From the NCBI GenBank assembly GCA_946533175.1, contig CAMNBS010000005.1, positions 1 through 26,874 on the forward strand: a stretch of 26,874 nucleotides of DNA, given 5' to 3'. Positions 1 to 7,388 of this stretch are shown piece by piece; position 1 is the stretch's first letter, and each line of letters opens with the position of its first letter. The notes under the pieces are model-generated. The model did no database searches, was not told the DNA's origin, and was given only the letters and a program-made list of their open reading frames with translations. The DNA comes from an uncultured Clostridia bacterium (GTDB taxonomy: Bacteria; Bacillota_I; Bacilli_A; RF39; UBA660). The position numbers were made by a program, and so were the translations under genes.

Positions 1-127
1 TTATTAATTTAATAAAAATATTTTTTACTTGTGTATTTAGATTTTCTATATTATCTAAATCTAAGGTATATCGATATAGATAAATAATTATTTTTTCATC
101 ATTAATTTCTAATTTCATATTAATCAT
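1..127 (-). CDS. partial hypothetical protein (runs off left edge)
   Basis: An open frame starts at an ATG at 125-127 and stays open for 42 codons to the window edge, beginning MINMKLEIND and ending FIKLI. The composition looks like protein (alternating charged and hydrophobic residues), but no family is recognised. A second ATG at 116-118 is possible. Neither start has a clear ribosome binding site, so the call is tentative. It lies downstream of the sigma gene and is separated from it by that gene's terminator. Confidence 0.4.
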   Translation of the reverse strand, partial: MINMKLEINDEKIIIYLYRYTLDLDNIENLNTQVKNIFIKLI

Positions 128-167
128 TTTATTTTATGGTAAAAAAGAAAAAAGGAAATAAATATTT

Positions 168-208
168 TAAAAAAAATAAACTAAAAGCTAGTACATTTTA
201 GCTTTTAG
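168..208 (-). terminator. rho-independent terminator of the sigma factor gene
   Basis: Ten-base inverted repeat (CTAAAAGCTA at 181-190, TAGCTTTTAG at 199-208) with an 8-base loop. On the minus strand it is followed by a long T tract (168-180). The stop codon of the sigma gene lies inside the stem. Confidence 0.8.
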
Positions 209-829
209 TTTACATAATATTTTCTTTTCATCACGAGATATTTTTACTTGATTAGTATGATACATCCTAGCTAATTTCTGCTGTGTAATATTATCATAAT
301 AACGTCTTTTAATCAACTCTTTTTCTTCTCTACTCAAACTATTTATTGCGTTTTTTAAATCAATTAAATCATCATGAGATAAATCTTCTCGAATAATAAA
401 ATCATACAAATTATTATCTTCATACTCGTAATCTAAACTTTCTATTATCTGCATGCTTCTTAATTCATATAATTTTAATAGATCAATCTCTAAAAATTTT
501 GCTAATTCTTCATCAGTTGGATTTCTTCCAAGATGATTAGTTAAAAAATCTTGAGCTTTATTAATTGAATGAACTAATTTAAAATTCACTGGACTCATAT
601 GAATATTGCGATTATTCATTATATATTTGTAAATTTCACCAACAATATATGAATAGGCATACGTTGTAAACTTAACATTTAATTGTTCATTATAATGATA
701 ATAAGCATTAATTAAGCCTAAACATCCCGCTTGAAATAGATCATCATAATCACTACCTTTAAATTTATGTATAACACTGTAGATTAAACTACGATTATCA
801 AGGATAATTTCTTTCAGTTTCTCATCCAT
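188..829 (-). CDS. sigma-70 family RNA polymerase sigma factor, SigF/SigG-like
   Basis: A 213-residue alternative sigma factor that would direct RNA polymerase to a dedicated promoter set. Region 2 is visible at about residues 25-75 (DDLFQAGCLGL, then YAYSYIVGEIYKYI). A region 3 segment follows, and region 4 is at the C-terminus with SREEKELIKRRYYDN, TQQKLARMYHTNQVKISRDE and a final KILCKLKAKM. The helix-turn-helix wording QVKISRDEKKIL resembles the sporulation sigma factors F/G of Bacillus. The start chosen is the ATG at 827-829 because GGGTGAT lies 3 bases before it; an upstream in-frame ATG at 884-886 has no such site. No anti-sigma partner (SpoIIAB-like) is seen beside it. Family assignment is firm, the regulon is not known. 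Confidence 0.85.
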   Translation of the reverse strand: MDEKLKEIILDNRSLIYSVIHKFKGSDYDDLFQAGCLGLINAYYHYNEQLNVKFTTYAYSYIVGEIYKYIMNNRNIHMSPVNFKLVHSINKAQDFLTNHLGRNPTDEELAKFLEIDLLKLYELRSMQIIESLDYEYEDNNLYDFIIREDLSHDDLIDLKNAINSLSREEKELIKRRYYDNITQQKLARMYHTNQVKISRDEKKILCKLKAKMY

Positions 830-901
830 TTCATCACCCAGAATGAGTTTATAATATATATTATTATAAAAAAACAAATTCGACATACTATCCTAAATCT
901 T

Positions 902-931
902 GTAAAAAAAATTGACATTTAAATTGTCAAT
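902..931 (-). terminator. rho-independent terminator of the GH25 gene
   Basis: ATTGACA (911-917) pairs with TGTCAAT (925-931) across a TTTAAAT loop. On the minus strand the stem is followed by a run of T (903-910). It sits just after the lysozyme stop codon. Confidence 0.8.
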
Positions 932-934
932 TCA

Positions 935-2164
935 TTATTTTATATAACATATATCAAAATCAACAGTATTTCCAGTAATACCATTTATTTTAGCTAAATT
1001 AGTTCTTTGCCAGCATACATAATCACCATTATAGTTAGTTTTACTTGTATAATGAGCAAGCCATACTGAACTTTTTTTTCTTTGCCATGCATTTTCTAAA
1101 TAGTTTTTACTACTATAGAGCATTCCTTGATATCCAGCTTTTTCTATTGTATCAATAAAAGCTTCAGAAGCTTTCGTTAAAGTATTAAAACTCATTTTAA
1201 AGCGATTATAACTAGACCAATTTTCCCAATCAAAAGCAATAGGAAGATCTATTTCATAATCTTTTATTTGATCAATAACCCATAAAGCATCTTCTCTTCC
1301 TTGTTTTACACTATTAGCATATGAATAAAAATATAATCCTACTGGAATACCAACTTTTTTAAATCCTTCAATATTTTGCTTAAACTTCGAATCAATATAA
1401 TAGTCTTTTCCTAAACCATTTTGACCGCCAACTTTAATGAAAACAAACTCTACATTTTCTTCTTTTACTTTTTGAAAATCAATATCCCCTTGCCAACGAG
1501 AAACATCAATACCAATCTTTGTATTATCTTTTTTATATTCATTATATAAACTTCGAAAAGGAATAGACGAGCTTTTTGACGAAGAAGATGAAATTTTATT
1601 AACTACTTGTAAAGTAAATTTTTTTTCAGTCTTATTTCCACTAAAATCAACAGCTTCAAAAACAAGTGGATAATTTCCTATTACATTAATATCATATTCA
1701 CCAATAATAGCACATTTTGGATGATCATCATAATTATCTGCACAAACAATTAAATCCATTAAGTCTTTATTACTACCTTTTTCTATTTTATAATTATTTC
1801 CTAACCATACAGAAGGAGCGATATCATCAATTATATTAACATAAAATTTATATGGAACTTTGATATTCTCTTCATTGATATATTCAAATTTAATTTCTTT
1901 TTTACCAACAACACTAGTATCTATATTAAAATCATTCAAAATATCTCCATTAATACTTTTAATTAAATCTGATAATAGTATATCACTATTAAACTTTACT
2001 TCTAAAGGATCAATAAACTCGATTTTAACAATGGCATTTTTAATTCTTTCTTGCTCCTTATATTTTAAATATTTATTAATTCCCAAATAAATACCTAATA
2101 ATAATACACAAATAAATAAACCTATCATTAAGTAATTAATTATACCATTTATTCCATTTTTCAT
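935..2164 (-). CDS. membrane-anchored GH25 (lysozyme-type) muramidase with Ig-like domain
   Basis: A 409-residue cell-wall hydrolase expected to cleave the MurNAc-GlcNAc bond of peptidoglycan outside the cell. An N-terminal membrane segment (about residues 11-29) acts as anchor or uncleaved signal. Residues 45-190 look like one or two bacterial Ig-like (DUF5011/HYR-type) modules. A Ser/Lys linker (192-200) precedes the GH25 barrel (217-409). The barrel shows GIDVSRWQG with Asp220 and the catalytic FDWENW motif (Asp312, Glu314). The start is set at the ATG at 2162-2164, preceded by GGTGAT at 4 bases. The frame is open a further 29 codons upstream, but that stretch overlaps the structured RNA leader and reads as non-protein. 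The gene has no promoter of its own between the leader terminator and the start. Confidence 0.9.
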   Translation of the reverse strand: MKNGINGIINYLMIGLFICVLLLGIYLGINKYLKYKEQERIKNAIVKIEFIDPLEVKFNSDILLSDLIKSINGDILNDFNIDTSVVGKKEIKFEYINEENIKVPYKFYVNIIDDIAPSVWLGNNYKIEKGSNKDLMDLIVCADNYDDHPKCAIIGEYDINVIGNYPLVFEAVDFSGNKTEKKFTLQVVNKISSSSSKSSSIPFRSLYNEYKKDNTKIGIDVSRWQGDIDFQKVKEENVEFVFIKVGGQNGLGKDYYIDSKFKQNIEGFKKVGIPVGLYFYSYANSVKQGREDALWVIDQIKDYEIDLPIAFDWENWSSYNRFKMSFNTLTKASEAFIDTIEKAGYQGMLYSSKNYLENAWQRKKSSVWLAHYTSKTNYNGDYVCWQRTNLAKINGITGNTVDFDICYIK

Positions 2165-2185
2165 TTTATCACCATTTTTTTCAAT

Positions 2186-2368
2186 AAAAAAATCCAGAAA
2201 ATCGAAAGCCATATACACTAAAACCCGCGTCGCCACGAGGTGGGTGTCCATACTTAATCATTAGGATCCTTAGGAACTCACACTAAGTATTCAACACAGA
2301 TTAATGCTCCTGACTCCCGTAATATATTTTCAGTCGGTTTTAAACTCTAACTTTCATATTTTCCAGAC
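2186..2368 (-). ncRNA. structured RNA of about 183 nt: 6S-like RNA or attenuating leader of the lysozyme gene
   Basis: This stretch is clearly richer in G+C than its surroundings. On the minus strand it runs from an extended -10 promoter to a T run. Its ends pair: GUCUGGAAAAU and GAAAG near the 5' end match CUUUCGAUUUUCUGGA just before the U run (2186-2192), and UAAAACC pairs with GGGUUUUA inside that. Inner helices include GACU/AGUC, AUACUUA/UAAGUAU with an inner UCC-UAA-GGA hairpin, and CCAC-CUC-GUGG. Length and long closing stem fit a 6S RNA. The position, with the terminator 22 bases before the lysozyme ATG, fits a riboswitch or attenuator. No known riboswitch consensus was recognised, so the identity stays open. 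Confidence 0.55.
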
Positions 2369-2374
2369 ATCTTT

Positions 2375-2383
2375 AATATATCA
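2375..2383 (-). promoter_or_regulatory. extended -10 promoter of the structured RNA
   Basis: Minus-strand TGATATATT (extended -10). A weak -35 candidate TAGCGA lies 17 bases upstream at 2398-2403. The expected start is near 2368, which coincides with the 5' end of the long closing stem. Confidence 0.5.
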
Positions 2384-2474
2384 TATTTTTTCCTTCTTCG
2401 CTAGTATTTTGACAATTTTCTTTTGCAGTTGTCATTCTTTTTACAAATGAATAAACTATTATTAGGTGATAATA

Positions 2475-3251
2475 ATGTATTTTAAACATTCTTTATTTAA
2501 TCTTTATTATGAAAAATATGGTAATATGGATAAAGTTTTGATTATTCTTCCTGGATGGGGTGATAACCGATTAACTTGGAATTATTTTATTAATAACTTT
2601 AAACAATATTTTACTATTTATATCTTTGATTACCCAGGATTTGGAAATTCTTCTTTTCCAAAAAAAGATTTAACAATTAATGATTATGCTAAAGTTTTTC
2701 ATGACTTTTTTCAAACAATGAATATTAAAAATCCAATTATTTTAGGCCATTCCTTTGGTGGAAGACTAATAATTCTTTTATCTACTTTATATCGCCAAAA
2801 ATTCCATAAAATTATCCTTATGGATAGTGCTGGCATAAAACATTTTTCTTTTAAAAAAACACTTAAGAAATATCTTTATAAATTTTTAAAGAAATTTAAA
2901 TTTCTTTTTCATAATCAAGATAAATATTTACATAAACTATTATGTATTTTTGGTTCAAGTGATTATCAAAAAATCAATCCAATTATGCAAAAAACCTTTA
3001 TTAACATTGTCAACACTAATTTAATTAAATATATTAAAAATATCTCTTCCGAAACCTTAATTATTTGGGGATATAATGATTTAGAAACCCCTTTCAAAGA
3101 TGCGATTAAAATGAATAAATTAATTCACAATTCATATCTTATTCCTATTGCCCAAAGTGGTCATTTTCCCTATTTAGATTATCCATCGTTAATTTATAAT
3201 ATTTTATATGAATATTTAAAAGATGATATTACGCCTCTTTTATTTCAATGA
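2475..3251 (+). CDS. alpha/beta hydrolase
   Basis: A 258-residue single-domain alpha/beta-fold hydrolase, cytoplasmic (no signal peptide). Visible landmarks are the oxyanion-side LPGWGDN (residues 25-31), FDYPGFGNS, the nucleophile elbow GHSFGG (Ser93), the acid strand LIIWGYNDLETP (Asp202) and SGHFPYLD (His230), giving a complete Ser-Asp-His triad. The substrate cannot be told. The start is the ATG at 2475 with AGGTGAT 4 bases before it; a GTG at 2466 inside that site is less likely. It stands alone on the plus strand, opposite the RNA leader, and its last 23 bases overlap the convergent yolD-like gene without an obvious terminator. Confidence 0.85.
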   Translation: MYFKHSLFNLYYEKYGNMDKVLIILPGWGDNRLTWNYFINNFKQYFTIYIFDYPGFGNSSFPKKDLTINDYAKVFHDFFQTMNIKNPIILGHSFGGRLIILLSTLYRQKFHKIILMDSAGIKHFSFKKTLKKYLYKFLKKFKFLFHNQDKYLHKLLCIFGSSDYQKINPIMQKTFINIVNTNLIKYIKNISSETLIIWGYNDLETPFKDAIKMNKLIHNSYLIPIAQSGHFPYLDYPSLIYNILYEYLKDDITPLLFQ

Positions 3252-3612
3252 TATCATCTAATGGAATTCTATTATTTTCTAAAAAAATCAATCTTTTTTC
3301 ATTATCTATTTTAGTAATTATTCCTTTTTGAGTAAAGTATTCTCCACCTATTTTATATTTATCTTTTATAAAATAAACAACAATAATTTCTTTTTTATCT
3401 TTAATCAATAATGGTAATTGATAATTTAATAATTCTTTTTCATCATCACTAAGTTTAATTTGAGACTTAGTTTCTCTTCTTACTTCTTTTAGAATATCTT
3501 CATAACCTGTTAAAGCACTAAATGGTGAAAAAATACTAGCTCGTTTATTAATAGGCATTCTTGCATGTTGCATTATATAGTTATAATTTATTATATCTTC
3601 ATAATTATTCAT
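3229..3612 (-). CDS. YolD-like protein
   Basis: A 127-residue member of the YolD-like family (Pfam PF08863). Such genes are typically found beside Y-family polymerases in Firmicutes and are linked to DNA damage tolerance. The family signature is ARMPINKRASIFSPFSALTGYED at about residues 17-39 (shown here in full only as a position guide: R-M-P near 19, F-S-P-F-S-A-L-T-G-Y near 30-39). The C-terminal half is beta-rich. The start ATG overlaps the last 8 bases of the polymerase gene and has AGGAGG before it, so the two are translationally coupled. Biochemical role is not settled for the family. Confidence 0.85.
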   Translation of the reverse strand: MNNYEDIINYNYIMQHARMPINKRASIFSPFSALTGYEDILKEVRRETKSQIKLSDDEKELLNYQLPLLIKDKKEIIVVYFIKDKYKIGGEYFTQKGIITKIDNEKRLIFLENNRIPLDDIIEIKEA

Positions 3613-5098
3613 GATGTCCTCCTATTTCTTCATTTCTTTCTTTACCAGTAGCTCCTTCTACTAAATTAATCCCTCGTAATATAGCATTTTTGCCATATTT
3701 TTTCTTAATATCTAAAATCGCTCTTTGAGCTTTTTTTTCACTTTGTTCATTTAATTCTTGAAGCTTATCTTCACAAGAAGAATCAGAAAACAAAGTCATT
3801 TGTTCTCTTATTGGTTTCTTTTTCTGTTCGTTTTGATCAATAACATTTTCCAAAGAAATATTTATTCTTCGAATTAATAAACTAGGATTAGTTATGCGAT
3901 TATATAGTTTATTAATGACTTGCATTAATTTTTCAGATGAAGAGGTAAAGGTATTTAATGTTTCGCTACCATGATCTTCTTTAGGAATTATTCTACCATA
4001 CCAATCACTTGTAGTTTTTTTTACAGAAGAAAAGATATTTGTTGTTTTTTCCATATTAGATATATCATAAACAATCGTTAAACTAACTTTATTTGTTACA
4101 AGATTTTTATCAACTAATGATAAAGCTAAATTATCAATCATCTCTAAAGTAACTATTCTTCCCTCTTTAAAATGATAAGGCGTATGTAAAACTTGATTAG
4201 TAGAAATACTGTTATTTTGAGGATGAAAAGCCTTAATATCTTGAATGGTGCATGACTCCCTTCCCCAAGCATGATCAATTAATATTTCGGCATTAATACC
4301 AAAAATATTAAATAAATCATTTTCATGTGTAATAGAATATTGAGCAATATCACCCATTGTATATAAATTCATTTTTTCTAATCGATTAGCATAACCACTT
4401 CCAATACGCCAAAAATCTTTTAAAGGTTGATGAAGCCAAAGCTTCTTTCGATAACTTATTTCATCTAATTCACAAATGCGAACACCATAATTATCTGGTT
4501 TGGCATGTTTAGCTAGAATATCCATAGCTACTTTTGCTAAGTATAAATTAGTCCCAATTCCACCTGTTGCAGTAATACCTGTTACCCTATAAATATCTTG
4601 AATAATGGTACTAATAAACTCACGTGGTGAAGTCTTTTTTATTTTTAAATAATCCGTTATATCGCAAAATACTTCATCAATAGAATAAACAAAAATATCC
4701 TTTTCTTCTAAATATTTTAAATATATATTATAAATTTTAGCACTATATTCCATATACAAACGCATTCTAGGTTTAGCAACAAGATAATCAAGTTGTAAAA
4801 AAGGATTTAGTCTAATTTCGTCATTCTTAACACTCTTTTTTATAAAATTATTTGGATAAATTTTCTTTTTTCGCTCAATATTTATTTCTTCAACTTTTTT
4901 TATTACTTCATAAAGTCTAGCTCTACCACTAAGACCATATTCTTTAAGAGAAGGACTAACTGCTAGGCAAATAGTTTTTTCCGTTCTTGATGAATCAGCG
5001 ACAACTAAATTGGTGGTAATAGGATTTAATCCACGTTCAACACATTCACAAGAAGCATAAAAACTTTTCAAATCAATACAAGCATATATTCTTTCCAT
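3605..5098 (-). CDS. Y-family translesion DNA polymerase, UmuC/UvrX-like
   Basis: A 497-residue error-prone polymerase that would copy past lesions. The catalytic carboxylates are visible: CIDLKSFYASCE (Asp9, with Phe13-Tyr14 at the steric-gate position) and YSIDEVFCDIT (Asp141, Glu142). Fingers/palm wording such as AVSPSLKEYGLSGRARLYE is typical of the Firmicutes UmuC-like/YqjW-UvrX group. A little-finger domain follows, and near the C-terminus QMTLF (433-437) matches a beta-clamp binding peptide. The protein is longer than the usual 410-420 residues because of a charged C-terminal tail of about 60 residues. GAGGAGG lies upstream of the start. It is followed by the overlapping yolD-like gene. 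No LexA-like box was identified. Confidence 0.9.
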   Translation of the reverse strand: MERIYACIDLKSFYASCECVERGLNPITTNLVVADSSRTEKTICLAVSPSLKEYGLSGRARLYEVIKKVEEINIERKKKIYPNNFIKKSVKNDEIRLNPFLQLDYLVAKPRMRLYMEYSAKIYNIYLKYLEEKDIFVYSIDEVFCDITDYLKIKKTSPREFISTIIQDIYRVTGITATGGIGTNLYLAKVAMDILAKHAKPDNYGVRICELDEISYRKKLWLHQPLKDFWRIGSGYANRLEKMNLYTMGDIAQYSITHENDLFNIFGINAEILIDHAWGRESCTIQDIKAFHPQNNSISTNQVLHTPYHFKEGRIVTLEMIDNLALSLVDKNLVTNKVSLTIVYDISNMEKTTNIFSSVKKTTSDWYGRIIPKEDHGSETLNTFTSSSEKLMQVINKLYNRITNPSLLIRRINISLENVIDQNEQKKKPIREQMTLFSDSSCEDKLQELNEQSEKKAQRAILDIKKKYGKNAILRGINLVEGATGKERNEEIGGHHE

Positions 5099-5122
5099 AG
5101 TTATCCAGCCTCCTCTATATTT

Positions 5123-5150
5123 AAAAAATCACAAATAACTTTGTGATTTT
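5123..5150 (-). terminator. rho-independent terminator downstream of tRNA-Glu
   Basis: Eleven-base perfect inverted repeat (AAAATCACAAA at 5125-5135, TTTGTGATTTT at 5140-5150) with a 4-base loop. The minus-strand T run overlaps the stem end. It lies between the tRNA and the polymerase gene. Confidence 0.85.
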
Positions 5151-5161
5151 CTTATTCAATT

Positions 5162-5238
5162 TGGTGATCAGTACGGGGTTCGAACCCGTGAATGTAGCCT
5201 TGAGAGGGCTATGTGTTAAGCCACTTCACCAACTGACC
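5162..5238 (-). tRNA. tRNA-Glu (anticodon CUC)
   Basis: A full cloverleaf reads on the minus strand. Acceptor GGTCAGT pairs with ACTGATC (one G-U), the short D stem is GTG/CAC, and anticodon stem TAGCC/GGCTA encloses loop CTCTCAA (U33, anticodon CUC). The T arm is ACGGG-TTCGAAC-CCCGT, the discriminator is A, and CCA is encoded (5162-5164). Layout and conserved positions match the tRNA-Glu of Bacillus, which carries UUC. The CUC anticodon reads only GAG. Confidence 0.92.
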
Positions 5239-5253
5239 AGTTAAGACTACTAT

Positions 5254-5282
5254 ATGATAACATAAATATACAATTAACACAA
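5254..5282 (-). promoter_or_regulatory. promoter of tRNA-Glu
   Basis: Minus strand -35 TTGTGT (5277-5282), 17-base spacer, -10 TATCAT (5254-5259) with TG one base upstream of the -10. The predicted start is about 9 bases before the tRNA 5' end. Confidence 0.7.
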
Positions 5283-5303
5283 TATTTATGGCATTTTTTT
5301 ATC

Positions 5304-5324
5304 AAAAAAACAGCCGAAGCTGTT
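5304..5324 (-). terminator. rho-independent terminator of the metallophosphoesterase gene
   Basis: AACAGC-UUCG-GCUGUU hairpin (5309-5324) with a UUCG tetraloop on the minus strand, then seven T. The stop codon overlaps the stem. Confidence 0.85.
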
Positions 5325-7311
5325 ATCTTGTTTTTCCAGTAATAATTTTACTTTTAATATATTTTTTAGGATTTTCGTAATCTCTTTTTCGAACATCTTT
5401 AATATCAAAAAGCATTACTTCTGGAATAATATAGTGAATATAACCATTATCATCATAATAAATAGTTACAAAATAATCTCCCATTAAATTTGGTAGTTGC
5501 TGTTTCATCATATAACTAGACTGATCAACATTACAAGGAAGTAATATAGTATGAGTATTACCATAATGCATATAATAATTTTTATGATAATGTCCCCATA
5601 AAGATAAATCAACTCGTCGTGAATAAGGAGCTTGATCTTGATAATTCTGTGGTTTGGTTGACAATATTCTTGATGTTCCTCCTCCTGGATGAAATAATTC
5701 AATAGTACAGTTGTCATAGTGAAATCGAGCTCTATCCTGTCCTAAATAAGTAAAATCATCTCTAATACGTGCCAATTCTTCCCCAAAAACCATTCCATAA
5801 TTAAAGAAATGAGTTTGATCATGACTACCAGTTATACCATACCAATGCATTCCAGGATATCTTGGAAGAGTTTTAGCAACATATTCTAATTGACCTGTTG
5901 CGCCATATAAGAATACTTCACTATTATGAACAGGTCGAATTCTCGAATAATCACCATCACATATATCACCAACATGAAATAGATCAGTTATACCACGATT
6001 ATAACATTCATAAACAAAAGTATTTACCATGGATGGTTGAGAATAAATACTCCCATAATGAGTATCAGATACTACTCCAAATACCTTTTTATGTAACTCT
6101 TCCATCCTTGGTTTTATAGCTTTTCTTGAACTTTTTTTAATATCCTTTTTACAAACTATTAACTCGCCATTCTCTTCAAAAATAGTTATTTCTCTTCCCA
6201 TACGTTGTAATATTGTAATAATTCCATATAATTCATTATCAGTTACTTCTAAACGTTTCTTTAAACTTTCAAAAGATTCTTCTTTATGCATCAAATTATA
6301 TAATTTACTAAAACTTAATAATTTTTCTTCGGTGTCTTCACTTTCTAGAGGTGATTTTTCAATAGCAACATAATCATCATGAATTGGTGTATATGTACTA
6401 ATTAAAGGTAATATCCTTCGTAATTTTCCTCCTTTAGTATACGTTATTTCAAACATAAAAGTCCCTATAGTATTACTTTTATTTTCATTAATCATTTTGG
6501 GAGTTCGATCAACAACACTAGGAATAGAAAAAATCATCGTATCACGAATTTGTGGAAAATATTGAAAATTTAAACCTCCACTTAAAAATATTGCATCATA
6601 TTTTTCACCATCTGATAAACTTCTAGCATATTTTTGATCAGGATAAGCGATCGTATAAGCATCCCCATTTTTTAATTGTTCCAAATGAAATAAAACATTG
6701 TTAAAACGAATATTACAACTTTTAGGACCTAGATATGTTAAATCACTTCTCGCTCCGGCAATATACTCTCCCACATTTAATTCACGATAAAAAGTATGAT
6801 CTAATTTTCCAGTTATAAAATAAGTTTCAATTCCTTCAACATGAGGAAAATGATGAATAAAATGTTCAGCTTGTCCAATAGCATCATTCATTAATAAACT
6901 TTTACCATATTCTCTTAAGGTTTTTCCAGTATATAATCCTTCTAAAAGATTTCCTAAAATAAATACTTTCGTTATGCCCATCTCTTTAAATTTTAAAAAC
7001 ATATCATTTAAAATTTTAAATTGTTCACTTTTACTCCCAGCCCGAATATCTGCTATAAAAGCAATTCTAGTTGTTTTCGTTACATCCTCTTGAAAAGTAT
7101 AGGTTATTTCACGAGAAAAATCTGGATGATGATTTTGAATTAAATAACTAACACCATTTTTTCGCAAATAATCAATATTAAAGCCTTCTTCTCTTAATTT
7201 ATAAATAATCCCCAACAATTCTAATTCATTAATTCCATATTTTTCACATATACTCTTAATGGATTTTTCATGCTCTAATTCAGTTTTTAAATAAAGAATT
7301 AAATCTTCCAC
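5323..7311 (-). CDS. tandem winged-helix / metallophosphoesterase protein, first catalytic copy degenerate
   Basis: A 662-residue protein built from two copies of the same unit. Copy 2 has a helix-turn-helix-like segment (about 330-390) and a calcineurin-like phosphoesterase with all metal motifs: SDTH (Asp416, His418), GDICD (Asp449, Asp452), GSHD (495-498), FHPGG (His541) and GHYH (573-576). Copy 1 has the same order, an N-terminal helix-turn-helix-like segment (1-60) and then IADIRAG (87-92), GNLLEG (120-125), GKLD (168-171) and GGLNF (245-249) at the equivalent places. Most metal ligands in copy 1 are therefore replaced, and it is probably structural or regulatory. DLTYLG (190-195) and DFTYLG (519-524) confirm the duplication. 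The start is GTG with AGGAAGGTGATA before it. The substrate (nucleotide, nucleic acid or phosphoprotein) is not known. Confidence 0.8.
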   Translation of the reverse strand: MEDLILYLKTELEHEKSIKSICEKYGINELELLGIIYKLREEGFNIDYLRKNGVSYLIQNHHPDFSREITYTFQEDVTKTTRIAFIADIRAGSKSEQFKILNDMFLKFKEMGITKVFILGNLLEGLYTGKTLREYGKSLLMNDAIGQAEHFIHHFPHVEGIETYFITGKLDHTFYRELNVGEYIAGARSDLTYLGPKSCNIRFNNVLFHLEQLKNGDAYTIAYPDQKYARSLSDGEKYDAIFLSGGLNFQYFPQIRDTMIFSIPSVVDRTPKMINENKSNTIGTFMFEITYTKGGKLRRILPLISTYTPIHDDYVAIEKSPLESEDTEEKLLSFSKLYNLMHKEESFESLKKRLEVTDNELYGIITILQRMGREITIFEENGELIVCKKDIKKSSRKAIKPRMEELHKKVFGVVSDTHYGSIYSQPSMVNTFVYECYNRGITDLFHVGDICDGDYSRIRPVHNSEVFLYGATGQLEYVAKTLPRYPGMHWYGITGSHDQTHFFNYGMVFGEELARIRDDFTYLGQDRARFHYDNCTIELFHPGGGTSRILSTKPQNYQDQAPYSRRVDLSLWGHYHKNYYMHYGNTHTILLPCNVDQSSYMMKQQLPNLMGDYFVTIYYDDNGYIHYIIPEVMLFDIKDVRKRDYENPKKYIKSKIITGKTR

Positions 7312-7335
7312 ACTATCACCTTCCTATTCTATTTC

Positions 7336-7364
7336 ATTATATAAAATAAATTTTAGTATGGCAA
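7336..7364 (-). promoter_or_regulatory. promoter of the metallophosphoesterase gene
   Basis: Minus strand -35 TTGCCA (7359-7364), exact 17-base spacer, consensus -10 TATAAT (7336-7341). It sits 25 bases before the GTG start. Confidence 0.75.
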
Positions 7365-7388
7365 GAAAAATAAAATAAGAAAAAACAA

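Noticed and set aside
2165..2251. In-frame extension of the GH25 protein beginning MDTHLVATRVLVY
   Set aside because: It has no ribosome binding site, overlaps the RNA helices and terminator, and precedes a start with good GGTGAT spacing and a membrane anchor.
2186..2368. T-box leader, suggested by UGGCGACGCG resembling UGGNACCGCG
   Set aside because: The bulge does not match at the AC positions, no stem I or specifier elements were seen, and the downstream gene is a lysozyme, not an aminoacylation or amino acid gene.
2186..2368. c-di-AMP (ydaO-type) riboswitch, attractive because of the cell-wall hydrolase downstream and a shared ACCUCGU
   Set aside because: The conserved GGGGGA and GGGGUGAAUC-like segments of that class are missing; the short match is not enough.
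5898..6119. Plus-strand open frame rich in His and Tyr inside the phosphoesterase gene
   Set aside because: It is the complement of a well-supported coding region with conserved catalytic motifs, without its own ribosome binding site.
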